DNA from: Indibacter alkaliphilus LW1
GTDB taxonomy: Bacteria > Bacteroidota > Bacteroidia > Cytophagales > Cyclobacteriaceae
Direction: 5' to 3'
NCBI RefSeq assembly: GCF_000295935.2
Contig: NZ_ALWO02000020.1
Location: forward strand, 110 to 34,059
Length of the DNA stretch: 33,950 nucleotides
Both the position numbers and the translations under genes were made by a program. Below, one piece after another: positions 17,871 through 25,297 of this stretch. Position 1 is the stretch's first letter. Every line of letters starts with the position of its first letter. A model generated the notes under the pieces. The model searched no databases. It saw nothing but the letters and a program-made list of their open reading frames with translations, and was not told the DNA's origin.

Positions 17871-18434
17871 TTAAAAACTCTTTCCAAAACTTACACCTGC
17901 CCAATAAGGATAGAATGACCAGCTTTTCCCTTCTCCAACTGGAACATTGAAAAATGGGGTATAGCCAATCCTAAAAAAGAAGCCACCTTCTGGTTTTTGG
18001 TATCTATAACCGATTCTTAAAGGAATTAGAGAACCAAATACCACTTTGTCATTAAATTCAAATGTTTCCGAATTAATTTCTAAAGTTCTGCTTAAATATG
18101 AAGTAAACCCTAAACCTAATTCCAGATGATGGTTTGACTTGCCATATAAGGCTGACACCTCTATAGGAATAACGGGAAGCCAAATCGTCTTGAAATCATT
18201 TAGTTGATTTCGCCACATAGAAAAACCTGCACTGGCATTTAGCTTTAATTTATCTTTTTGATGAAAAATCTTGCTATAGTTTACTGCGTATCTTCCAGAA
18301 CTTCCACCTACCTCAAGATAAACAGCTTTTTTTGCAGTAAAGATTTCAGCCTCGGATTGAGCCCTTGCCCCAATGGAAAATGATAGGGCAAAGAACAAAA
18401 TCAGCAGTATCGAATATTTATGTTGAATATTCAT
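17871..18434 (-). CDS. secreted, probably outer-membrane beta-barrel protein
   Basis: 187 residues, not recognised as a named family. A clear signal peptide (hydrophobic residues 9-22, likely cleaved after ARA before QSEAE) is followed by alternating polar/aromatic strands such as AVYLEVGGSSGRYAVNYS, LKLNASAGFSMW, HLELGLGFTSYLS and GFFFRIGYTPFF. The last residue is F (GVSFGKSF), the terminal aromatic typical of outer-membrane barrels. This points to a small outer-membrane barrel of about eight strands; the function is unknown. It stands alone between lhgO (convergent) and an empty stretch. A (TG)8 dinucleotide tract lies 58-74 bp upstream of the start. A terminator is not evident, only a weak AAAGGG/CCCTT pairing downstream. 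Confidence 0.7.
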   Translation of the reverse strand: MNIQHKYSILLILFFALSFSIGARAQSEAEIFTAKKAVYLEVGGSSGRYAVNYSKIFHQKDKLKLNASAGFSMWRNQLNDFKTIWLPVIPIEVSALYGKSNHHLELGLGFTSYLSRTLEINSETFEFNDKVVFGSLIPLRIGYRYQKPEGGFFFRIGYTPFFNVPVGEGKSWSFYPYWAGVSFGKSF

Positions 18435-18491
18435 AATTTTTCAATTTCGGTGTATAAAACTTGTTAAAAATCGTTCTGAATGAAAGAAATT

Positions 18492-18508
18492 TGTGTGTGT
18501 GTGTGTGT
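18492..18508. repeat. (TG)8 dinucleotide repeat
   Basis: Eight uninterrupted TG units plus one T, followed by the G-rich GTGGAGGGGTGTGGGGGC. They lie in the 290-bp non-coding stretch upstream of the minus-strand barrel protein gene. Apart from AT-rich sequence nothing else is recognised in 18435-18733. Confidence 0.9.
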
Positions 18509-18733
18509 TTGTGGAGGGGTGTGGGGGCAGATTTCCATAGTGCTTAAAGAATTTTAGTTTTGTTAAAAATATTCCTATTAAAATATTTTCTAACCTTAAA
18601 TTGTGCAATCTTTTATTAAAATAAATTCTTATTTTATCTTTAAATTTTTAAATAGTCACCCGAGCATTCATTTTTATCGCAAAAGGTCTAATATCTGGTT
18701 GTCCAGGTTCGTGATGCTAGGGAATTATCCACT

Positions 18734-19012
18734 TACTGTGCCGGAGTAGTAGCCACCCATGTCCCTCAGACCGGAATAATTGATTATAAATTGGTAGCAG
18801 AAAAATACGCGATAGAATTTCAGGAATTGGGTGGTGAAGTTTTTCAAAACCACAAGGTGAACGCTATCAAACAGACAGGGCATACTTCCAATATCCAAAC
18901 TTCCCAAGGTGATTTTCAAACTGACTTGACCATCAATTGTGCCGGTCTTTATTCTGCCAAGGTGGCTCAAATGAGTCAGAAAGAATCTTTAGATGTCAAA
19001 ACCATTCCTTAA
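18734..19012 (+). pseudogene. fragment of a second lhgO
   Basis: 92 codons in frame, from YCAGVVATHVPQTG to SLDVKTIP, then TAA. By hand alignment 64 of 92 residues match the intact LhgO upstream (its YCAGVAAIHV...VKIIP segment). The N-terminal FAD motif and the whole C-terminal half are missing. The first internal ATG-like start lies within conserved sequence, so this is a remnant and not a small gene. The divergence shows it came from a distinct paralogue or an old duplication, not from a recent copy of lhgO. Confidence 0.88.
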
Positions 19013-19121
19013 AGCGAGAAATTAGAAACAAAGCAGTTCTGGAGTTAGATCAAAACCTGGTAATTCGTAAACGATACCAAGACATAAGACGCTAGACAAA
19101 AGATGGGTATAAGCATTGACA

Positions 19122-19155
19122 AAGCCCCGTAAATCGTCCTTCGTAAATCGTAACT
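19122..19155. repeat. dispersed 34-bp intergenic repeat, copy 1
   Basis: This stretch matches 31398-31431 in 31 of 34 positions and itself contains CGTAAATCGT twice. It lies in the 370-bp gap 19013-19382, which otherwise holds purine-rich degenerate sequence after the lhgO fragment and AT-rich sequence before the next gene. A TAGTTTTG -7-like element occurs at 19275-19282. Confidence 0.75.
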
Positions 19156-19382
19156 ATTGAGGAAGAGAGGTTTATTTATCATATTCTTGACCTGGTTCTC
19201 AAATTTTAGCCTCAATTGTTTGATTTAGGCAAAAATTGATTTGATTGAGATTATAATCTATCTTTCAATTCTTCTAGTTTTGCACATTGGTAATTGAATA
19301 CCTTCTGCTTCTAATCCACCCTTTCCCCATGCTTTCATCATTACATGTAGAATATAAGTTTGCTAAAATTGCTTTTCCAAAC

Positions 19383-20171
19383 ATGAACTTTTGTTTGAAA
19401 ATGACAGTTTTAGCGATGATTTTAATATTGACAACCCTTAATTTTGGACATTGTCAAGATGATGTGCCAGACAATTTGACCCATTTTAGAGGTAACATCA
19501 GTATCACCAACAATGGGCTTTCTTTGATTCCTGCATTTTCACTCAATAGGCCTGCTGCCATTTTTGAGCTTTCAGTCGGTGGTGAGAGACTCAGCTTTGA
19601 TCCAGAGATGAGATTTGCTTTAGATGGACAGCCCTGGTCTTTTATATTATGGTGGAGATACAAACTCATCAAATCGGATAAATTCAAACTTCACGTCGGT
19701 GCCCATCCTGCCTATATTTTTGAAAATATTATGGTGGAAGATGATAATGGCAATATGGTGGAGACCATGAAAACTAACCGCTTTTTCGCCGGAGAAATCT
19801 CTCCTAGCTATAATTTCAACGAAAACAATAAAGTAACCTTCCTTTACCTACAGGGTAGAAGCTTGGGAAGTGGCCCGCTTGCCATCAATCAGTTTGTTGC
19901 TCTCGGTACTTCCCATACGAATCTTAGCATCACAAAAAAGTTTTTTCTAAATGCCAAGCCACAGTTGTTTTACCTCAAGATGAATGAAAAAGACGGGTAT
20001 TTTGCCAGTGGTTCTTTTTTGATCGGAAAAAAAGATTTCCCCATATCGCTAGGTACAATTATCAGTAAAAAAATCATTTCGGAAATAGAAGTTGATAATT
20101 GGATCTGGAATATCAGTTTGGTGTATTCATTTAACAATGAGTTTGTCAAAAGATCAAATCCCATCCTTTAA
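19383..20171 (+). CDS. secreted, probably outer-membrane protein of unknown function
   Basis: 262 residues from the ATG at 19383; the frame extends to a TTG at 19287 but the added 32 residues precede a normal signal peptide and are probably not translated. MNFCLKMTVLAMILILTTLN then GHCQDD gives the signal with likely cleavage before QDDVPD. The mature part is rich in amphipathic strands: NISITNNGLSLIPAFSL, AIFELSVGGERLSF, KVTFLYLQGRSLG, KKFFLNAKPQLFYLKM and WIWNISLVYSFNNEF. It resembles a 10-12-stranded outer-membrane barrel. No family is recognised. Neighbours on both sides are gene fragments, so it may itself be a survivor of a decaying locus. A TAGTTTTG element lies about 100 bp upstream. 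Confidence 0.65.
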   Translation: MNFCLKMTVLAMILILTTLNFGHCQDDVPDNLTHFRGNISITNNGLSLIPAFSLNRPAAIFELSVGGERLSFDPEMRFALDGQPWSFILWWRYKLIKSDKFKLHVGAHPAYIFENIMVEDDNGNMVETMKTNRFFAGEISPSYNFNENNKVTFLYLQGRSLGSGPLAINQFVALGTSHTNLSITKKFFLNAKPQLFYLKMNEKDGYFASGSFLIGKKDFPISLGTIISKKIISEIEVDNWIWNISLVYSFNNEFVKRSNPIL

Positions 20172-20218
20172 ATATATTCTTGTGATTTAAATGGATTTTG
20201 AAATAAGTTAGAAATACA

Positions 20219-20641
20219 GTTGAACCTCCCATATACCAGGTCACTTACCCTGTCGCTTTGGACAAGGACAATAACCGGATCGGTTTCCATGTGAATGCAG
20301 GTGGGTTGGTAGAGCCTCCTTTGTATGCGGACCGCTTCCCTCCGGGTGCCATAGAAAACTATCTGGCAGAAGAATGGATTGTCGCTTCTAATATCACCGT
20401 AGGATCATCCAGGGCGCCCAGATCCAATTTTATTGCCAGTGCAGAACAATCCTTTTTGGATGAATTGGCTGAAGAATTGGGAAAAGACCCTATTGACTTC
20501 AGATTGGAAATGCTTAAAAGGGCTAAAGAGAACCCTGTTGGCAAAAACAATGATTATGATCCTGAACGATATGCAGGAGTATTGAAGTTAGTAAGAGAAA
20601 AAGCCATTTGGAAAGGAATTGGAATCAGAAATTACCAGGAT
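20219..20641 (+). pseudogene. fragment of a molybdopterin-binding dehydrogenase subunit (IorB-like)
   Basis: About 140 codons are open from VEPPIYQVTYPVALDKDN to EKAIWKGIG. The segment VGSSRAPRSNFIASAEQSFL, then DELAEELGKDPIDFRLEMLK and DYDPERYAGVLKLVREK, is typical of the large (beta) subunit of isoquinoline 1-oxidoreductase and related xanthine-dehydrogenase-family enzymes. Such subunits are about 700 residues or more; here only an internal piece remains, with no start codon context and a junk C-terminus (NYQDVILEV). No alpha subunit with Fe-S motifs is nearby. It is a remnant of a deleted gene. The family call comes from the RAPR...EQSFLDE pattern and is likely but not certain at subfamily level. 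Confidence 0.72.
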
Positions 20642-20649
20642 GTAATTTT

Positions 20650-20674
20650 AGAGGTCTAGTCAGGCCTCTTTTTT
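20650..20674 (+). terminator. terminator-like hairpin after the IorB-like fragment
   Basis: The 7-bp stem AGAGGTC / GGCCTCT (one T-G pair) with loop TAGTCA and a T6 tail. It overlaps the end of the open frame of the fragment and may have belonged to a gene now lost. Confidence 0.6.
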
Positions 20675-20776
20675 GATTATTACAAGTCTGATAAAATATA
20701 TTTTCCTCAGAAAACATATCTTCATTTTGATTTTTGTATAAAACATTTTATGATATTGTTTTCTTTAGAAAACAAA

Positions 20777-20890
20777 ATGGAAAGATTAATTAAGACTTCT
20801 GAAAAAACAATTAAAAGCTTTAATCGAAGTTTAAAACCCTACTTAATTGATCAGGTAGATTGGAGTCTGAGGTTGCACCAAAGCAACTAG
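20777..20890 (+). pseudogene. N-terminal remnant of an AAA ATPase (DUF4143-type)
   Basis: A 37-codon frame begins with ATG (MERLIKTSEKTIKSFNRSLK) and ends PYLIDQVDWSLRLHQSN. The pattern RYL-x-x-Q-I/V-DWxxRL is the start of AAA+ ATPases with a C-terminal DUF4143 domain, where it is normally followed by the Walker A region. Here the frame stops just before Walker A. A small inverted repeat GTTGC-ACCAAA-GCAAC sits at the break. It is seen as a truncated gene, not a functional peptide. Confidence 0.6.
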
Positions 20891-21312
20891 TTATATTCGA
20901 CCTCAACGGGACCGAACCCTGTCCTAGACGCATTTTTATACTATAAACATTTGATTCCATTGGGATCACCAAGAATCCAGAATCAGCTTTGTTGAAAAAA
21001 TTAACGGTTAAAAATAAAAAGCCCCGACTGCTAAGAGGTCATTTATATATAACATGCTTTCTCATACGATAGAGCATTCAATTCCGCCAATGTCATACCA
21101 TCTAAGAAATCTAACCAGATGGTTATTTAACTTTAAAACCTGCTTTTATCCCTAAAAATGAAACACTTGACTCAAAAATGGGGTTATTTATTTAGTTTAT
21201 AGGCATTTGTTTAAAGTTCCAGCTTTTTCCAAAAGACATTTAAAAATATCATCACTTCAAATGTGATAAAGACATCAATTTTTAAACAAAAATTGATTGG
21301 GTAATAATTATC
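20891..21312. other. intergenic stretch, no gene recognised
   Basis: AT-rich sequence without a credible reading frame. It contains one inverted repeat, ACCATCT (21097-21103) with AGATGGT (21117-21123). It may hold unrecognisable remnants of the deleted ATPase gene or its neighbour. Confidence 0.5.
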
Positions 21313-21347
21313 AAAAAGCGATAGCCTTCTGGGCTATCGTTTTTTTA
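21313..21347. terminator. bidirectional terminator-like hairpin
   Basis: The 8-bp stem CGATAGCC / GGCTATCG with loop TTCTG is flanked by A5 on the left and T7 on the right, so it could stop transcription from either side. It lies 160 bp beyond the stop of the minus-strand YheT-type hydrolase. Confidence 0.7.
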
Positions 21348-21506
21348 TTGATCTCATGGTACTTTTCATAAGCGCATTTTCACATCAAACCCTCTTGCCT
21401 ATCCGGTCCTTGAAACAGGCTTTGAACTTTCATTTTTCCACCTTTTGTCTTTTCTCTTGTTTCTCGATTCTCGTCTCTCGCATCTTAACTTCTCATTTCT
21501 CACATT

Positions 21507-22472
21507 TCACATCTCTCTAAAAAACTCCAAAAACCTCAATTCTGCCCAAGAGTACTCCTGACCTTTCAAAAGAAACCCTGTATGTCCTCCCCTTTTGGGC
21601 ATTTCCAAGTAAAGATTAGATTTTCTTTTGGCAAGATCTACAGGGAAACACCTGCCTTTCAGAAGTGGGTCATTCAGTGCATTGATGATCAAAGTGGGAA
21701 CTTCAATCTTTTCCATCCAATTGTCGGCACTTACAGACTGGTAAAAATCATCCGCATCCTTAAATCCATGCAACTTGGCTGTAAAGTGGGTGTCGAAAGT
21801 GTCGAAATCTTTAACCTTACTGAGCAATTCCAAATCTACCAAACCGGGATATTGACTTCCTTTCAAAAACATTTTTGCCTTCAGCTTTCCCAAAAACCTC
21901 TTTTTGTAAAACGAATTCCGCTTTTCTCTTAGTGTGGCTGCTGAATCGGGAAGGTTACATGGAGTGGAATAAACCGCTGCCTTTTTGATCTTGGGATGAA
22001 TGGAGGATCCATTTTCACCTAAATACTTGAGGGTCTGTGCTCCTCCCATAGAAATGCCCGTAAGGTAAAATTCCCTATAAGCTGTTTCCCTATCTGCATG
22101 CGCTATGACAGTTTTGAGGTCATAAGAAGCACCATGATGGTACAGGAGTTTCCCTTTGTTCATTTCTCCACTGCAAGACCTGTTGTTCCATGCCAAAGCA
22201 TCAAAACCATTTTCATTGAAGAGCTTGACCAAGCCTTTGGCATAGTGTCGCTCAGAACTTCCTTCCAATCCATGGGAAATAATAAGCAGCTTGTCAGAAC
22301 CCACCTTAGACCAGTCCAGGTCCAAAAAATCCCCATCCGGAGTATCAATCCTTTCCCTTTGGTATTGTACTCCCTCTATTTTCCTGAAAATACTGGGAAT
22401 GATGGTTTCCACATGCCCGTTGAACAAGTAAAACGGAGGATGAATGTAGGTTGATTCCTGAATTATAGGCAT
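21507..22472 (-). CDS. YheT-family alpha/beta hydrolase
   Basis: 321 residues, the usual size for the YheT/COG0429 (UPF0017) hydrolases. The N-terminal GHVETIIPSIFRK (19-31) is a family hallmark. SHGLEGSSERHYAKG around 66-80 supplies the oxyanion region, and the nucleophile is S141 in GISMGG. The acid is D268 in NALNDPL and the histidine H297 in RGGHTGF, so the catalytic triad is complete. No signal peptide: cytoplasmic. Members act on short-chain esters in vitro, but the natural substrate in bacteria is not known. It is divergent from the M20 amidohydrolase with 91 bp between starts. Its 3' flank is an almost pure pyrimidine tract on the plus strand that matches a repeat after the glutaryl-CoA-dehydrogenase-like gene. 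Confidence 0.9.
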   Translation of the reverse strand: MPIIQESTYIHPPFYLFNGHVETIIPSIFRKIEGVQYQRERIDTPDGDFLDLDWSKVGSDKLLIISHGLEGSSERHYAKGLVKLFNENGFDALAWNNRSCSGEMNKGKLLYHHGASYDLKTVIAHADRETAYREFYLTGISMGGAQTLKYLGENGSSIHPKIKKAAVYSTPCNLPDSAATLREKRNSFYKKRFLGKLKAKMFLKGSQYPGLVDLELLSKVKDFDTFDTHFTAKLHGFKDADDFYQSVSADNWMEKIEVPTLIINALNDPLLKGRCFPVDLAKRKSNLYLEMPKRGGHTGFLLKGQEYSWAELRFLEFFREM

Positions 22473-22563
22473 AAAAATGGCTTTGGATTCAATTGAATTA
22501 TTATCTCTAACCCAAAAGAGGGAATAATTTGTTTTATTTGAAAAAGATAACCCGATTCAGTTT

Positions 22564-23901
22564 ATGAAAAAATCAAAATATACTTTCCTCATTCTACTGT
22601 TTTCAATTGCATTTTCAGGTTTTATCCAAGCCCAGCAATTGGATGCTTCCATTGATAAAATGTACCCGGAATTGGATGCGCTTTATAAGGAGCTCCACCA
22701 AAACCCTGAGCTTTCTTTGCAGGAAAAGGAAACATCAGCCAGGATTGCTGAGGAATTGAGAGACCTGGGCTATGAAGTCACAGAAGGAATCGGCGGATAC
22801 GGAGTTGTGGGAATAATGAAAAACGGTCCCGGCCCGGTCCTATTGATACGCGCTGATATGGATGCGCTGCCCATGGAGGAAAAAACAGGCTTGCCCTATG
22901 CTTCGACAAAAAAAGGAGTGACCAATGATGGAAAGGAAACTTTCATTGCCCATTCATGCGGTCATGACATCCACATGACTGTTTTTATTGGTACGGCAAG
23001 GTTGATGCAGGAATTCAAAGACTCCTGGAGAGGAACCTTGTTGATGGTGGGCCAACCTTCTGAGGAAAATGGAATGGGTGCCTGGAACATGTTCAATGAT
23101 GGTTTGTATGAAAAATTCCCTCACCCTGATTTCGCCATAGCGCTTCATGATGATCCATTCTTGCCTGCCGGAAAGGTAGGGTATAAAGCTGGACCACTAA
23201 TGGCTGGGGTGGACATGATGAATGTGACTGTGTTTGGTGAAGGGGCACATGGTGCCGCTCCCCATACCGGTATCGACCCTATCGTTCTGAGTGCTCAGAT
23301 GATCCAGGCCTATCAGACTATTGTGAGCAGAAGAATCGCCCCTACAGATCCTGCAGTAGTAACTGTTGGTTCAATCCGTGGTGGATCTGTGCATAACATC
23401 ATTCCTGATGAAGTTACCATGCAATTGACATTGAGGTCTTATTCTCCCGAAGTTAGAGAGGAAATGATCAGCAGCATCAAGCGGATCAGTGATCAGTTTG
23501 CCAAAGCAGCTGGTTTATCCGATTCCAAAATGCCCGAATATTGGATCAGGGAGCCACATACCCCTGCTTTGGTTAATGACGAGGCACTAACCGAAAGGAT
23601 GGTGGAAGTTTTCAGAGCCAATTTAGGAGAAGAAAATGTAAAAGAAGTTAAAGCACAGATGATAGGGGAAGATTTCAGTAGATTTGGATTACAGGCAAGG
23701 AATATCCCCATTAGTATGTTTTACCTAGGTGCCACTGATCCTGATTTTCTTGAAAAGGCCCAAGCGGAAGGTCTGGAAATCCCGGGACTGCATTCCCCTC
23801 AATTTGCACCACTTCCCGAACCTACCATCAAAACTGGGGTGAAAGCCATGGGGGTTTTTGCCATGGAAATTTTGAGGAATATGGAGATTATGAAGAAATG
23901 A
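22564..23901 (+). CDS. secreted M20 family amidohydrolase
   Basis: 445 residues. Signal peptide MKKSKYTFLILLFSIAFSGF, likely cleaved near IQAQ-Q. It has the M20D (amidohydrolase / IAA-amino-acid hydrolase / hippurate hydrolase-like) architecture: LHQNPELSLQEKET at 44-57, IRADMDALPMEEKTGLPY near 95-112, metal ligands C132 and H134 in HSCGHDIH, the catalytic E167/E168 in PSEENG, H195 in LHDDP, and the dimerisation domain with GSIRGGSVHNIIPDE. The late E-DF ligand block (MIGEDFSRFG) is present. It probably hydrolyses N-acyl amino acids or peptides in the periplasm. It is a single-gene unit, divergent from the hydrolase gene, and is followed by the repeat array. The exact substrate is open. Confidence 0.92.
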   Translation: MKKSKYTFLILLFSIAFSGFIQAQQLDASIDKMYPELDALYKELHQNPELSLQEKETSARIAEELRDLGYEVTEGIGGYGVVGIMKNGPGPVLLIRADMDALPMEEKTGLPYASTKKGVTNDGKETFIAHSCGHDIHMTVFIGTARLMQEFKDSWRGTLLMVGQPSEENGMGAWNMFNDGLYEKFPHPDFAIALHDDPFLPAGKVGYKAGPLMAGVDMMNVTVFGEGAHGAAPHTGIDPIVLSAQMIQAYQTIVSRRIAPTDPAVVTVGSIRGGSVHNIIPDEVTMQLTLRSYSPEVREEMISSIKRISDQFAKAAGLSDSKMPEYWIREPHTPALVNDEALTERMVEVFRANLGEENVKEVKAQMIGEDFSRFGLQARNIPISMFYLGATDPDFLEKAQAEGLEIPGLHSPQFAPLPEPTIKTGVKAMGVFAMEILRNMEIMKK

Positions 23902-23910
23902 TATATGGTG

Positions 23911-23960
23911 GAAATATTATAGAAATACGATTGAAATAAAGTAGAAATAAGGTTGAAATA
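23911..23960 (+). repeat. GAAATA x5 at 11-bp period
   Basis: GAAATA starts at 23911, 23922, 23933, 23944 and 23955, exactly 11 bp apart, beginning 9 bp after the M20 gene's stop. The 5-nt fillers between the hexamers differ. Confidence 0.9.
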
Positions 23961-24012
23961 AATTCCTCACTCCACCGCATTATTTTGAAATTCAGTGTTG
24001 ATGATGGGAAAT

Positions 24013-24147
24013 TATTTCGCCGAAGGCATATTTCAATATATTTCGCAAAGCATATTTCTACATTATTTCTCCAAAGTCATATTTCAATTTTATTTCACGA
24101 AGTATATATCAATTTATATCGCCAAAGGCATATTTCAACTGTATATC
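24013..24147 (+). repeat. imperfect ~26-bp tandem array of TATTTC units
   Basis: TATTTC or TATATC, the reverse complement of the upstream hexamer or a variant, starts at 24013, 24029, 24039, 24053, 24064, 24080, 24091, 24105, 24115, 24131 and 24142. Every second gap (14-16 bp) carries a micro-inverted repeat such as GCC-GAA-GGC, GC-AAA-GC or GCC-AAA-GGC. Unit lengths are 24-27 bp. An open frame runs through it but unit lengths are not multiples of three, so it is treated as non-coding. Confidence 0.85.
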
Positions 24148-24245
24148 CTTCAATTTAAAGATTACTTCACAATGTGGTAACACCCTTCTGAAAGATACAG
24201 CATACCTTTGAACCAGAATTTTCTTCATAGGTATTGATGATATTT

Positions 24246-24272
24246 AAAAAGGTCGGCTTTGCCGGCCTTTTT
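24246..24272 (-). terminator. terminator of the DUF6134-like gene
   Basis: The stem AAAAAGGTCGGC / GCCGGCCTTTTT (one mismatch or wobble) with loop TTT lies 8 bp after the minus-strand stop. A/T runs on both sides could let it work in both directions. Confidence 0.8.
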
Positions 24273-24279
24273 ACTTTAC

Positions 24280-24879
24280 TCAATCTTTTCTTGTAATCAC
24301 GTAATTCTTGACGGGGAACTGCATGACTGCCTTTTCAAGTTCACCGTTTTTATAATAAAAGCGGTTACGGTTACCATTGACATCTACCTCGTAATATTCC
24401 CCCTTTTTCACAATCGGCGATACCAAACCATAAGCCTCCGCCATAAATTCTTTGACCTGCTTGGGTTCCTGAAAGTAAAAAACTGCCGCGCTGAAATATA
24501 GAGGTTTGTGGATGGTAGTGTCCAGTTCGTATTTGTAATTAGTCGTTTGAACTTTGTAATGATCTCTATTCCAATCGATGTCAGACTTGAAATTTCCCCG
24601 ATTTGTATTGGAAGTTAACCTTACCGTCCTGAGCAATCCATCTTTGTATGTGGTTTTGGTAAAGTAGTCCAAATTGATCCTTCCAAAAAACCAGAAGCTC
24701 ACATTACTGCTCAATTCATAGACCACCTCTTCACCCCTATCAAATTTTTTGGCAGTCATTTCGCCAATTGATATGCCAGCAATCGACACATCATATTTTT
24801 GTACCATTTGCGCATTAGAATAGCCTGTAGCCCCCAAAAACAGTCCGAATACTGCTATAATTAATAATTTCATTTTCAT
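24280..24879 (-). CDS. secreted DUF6134-like protein
   Basis: 199 residues. Signal peptide MKMKLLIIAVFGLFLGATGY with likely cleavage after SNA. The mature protein is beta-rich: VQKYDVSIAGISIGEMTAKK, VYELSSNVSFWFFGRINLDY, GNFKSDIDWNRDHYKVQ and the late FYYKNGELEKAVMQFP. This pattern matches a Bacteroidota family that I associate with DUF6134 (related in shape to DUF3108 periplasmic proteins); the DUF number is from memory and is moderately sure. No catalytic motif is apparent. It probably acts in the periplasm. It is a single gene with its own terminator, and no functional partner is obvious. Confidence 0.68.
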   Translation of the reverse strand: MKMKLLIIAVFGLFLGATGYSNAQMVQKYDVSIAGISIGEMTAKKFDRGEEVVYELSSNVSFWFFGRINLDYFTKTTYKDGLLRTVRLTSNTNRGNFKSDIDWNRDHYKVQTTNYKYELDTTIHKPLYFSAAVFYFQEPKQVKEFMAEAYGLVSPIVKKGEYYEVDVNGNRNRFYYKNGELEKAVMQFPVKNYVITRKD

Positions 24880-25297
24880 GCCCGAAATTGAAAAGAAATG
24901 TTTGTAAGCTCAAAGGAATAAGGTGAAAATATCTAAAATCAGATTTATCAGATTCTTTATTAACTCCCTTTAAAAGCGGGTTTTTCAAGAAATTGAATTT
25001 AAAGAAAACAAGGCAAAACTTTCTCTTGAGTTTGCTGGGCAAACAACTTCTTGGTAATTACAACAAAGGGGTTGGGAATATGCTCAAACCATTGCAGAAG
25101 CAGCTTGGACCAGCAGCTTTGGCATTCCTCTAAAGAACTTAAATCCCTGTTTAAAAGCCATGGATTTATTGTTAAATTCATGGCTTCTGTATTAAAAAGC
25201 TCATGCGAAAAGTGTCGACAGTATATATATTTTAAACATCCAACCCTAGCCTACGGTGCAGTACATTTATAGCCGCTATAAATCATTTAATAACCAG
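24880..25297. other. 418-bp gap without a recognised gene
   Basis: Short open frames exist on both strands but none resembles a known protein and none has supporting context. The one notable structure is a long hairpin at 25155-25186, listed separately. Confidence 0.55.
25155..25186. repeat. 14-bp perfect-pairing hairpin
   Basis: AAGCCATGGATTTA (25155-25168) pairs fully with TAAATTCATGGCTT (25173-25186) with one G-T wobble and loop TTGT. It ends 111 bp before the GH30 start. It is not followed by a T run on either strand, so it does not look like a terminator. Confidence 0.75.

Noticed and set aside
18725..18970. An 81-codon minus-strand frame over the lhgO remnant.
   Set aside because: The plus strand matches LhgO over 92 codons; the minus frame is its shadow.
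22098..22454. A 118-codon frame antisense to the YheT-type hydrolase.
   Set aside because: It lies fully within a gene with an intact catalytic triad and resembles nothing known.
23995..24180. A 61-codon open frame through the TATTTC array gives a repeating YF-x-x-GIFQ peptide.
   Set aside because: Unit lengths of 24-27 bp are not kept in multiples of three and no ribosome site or homologue is apparent; the repeat explains the frame.
24999..25272. Short frames on both strands upstream of GH30 as a possible transposase remnant.
   Set aside because: No transposase motif could be recognised in any frame, so no call is made.
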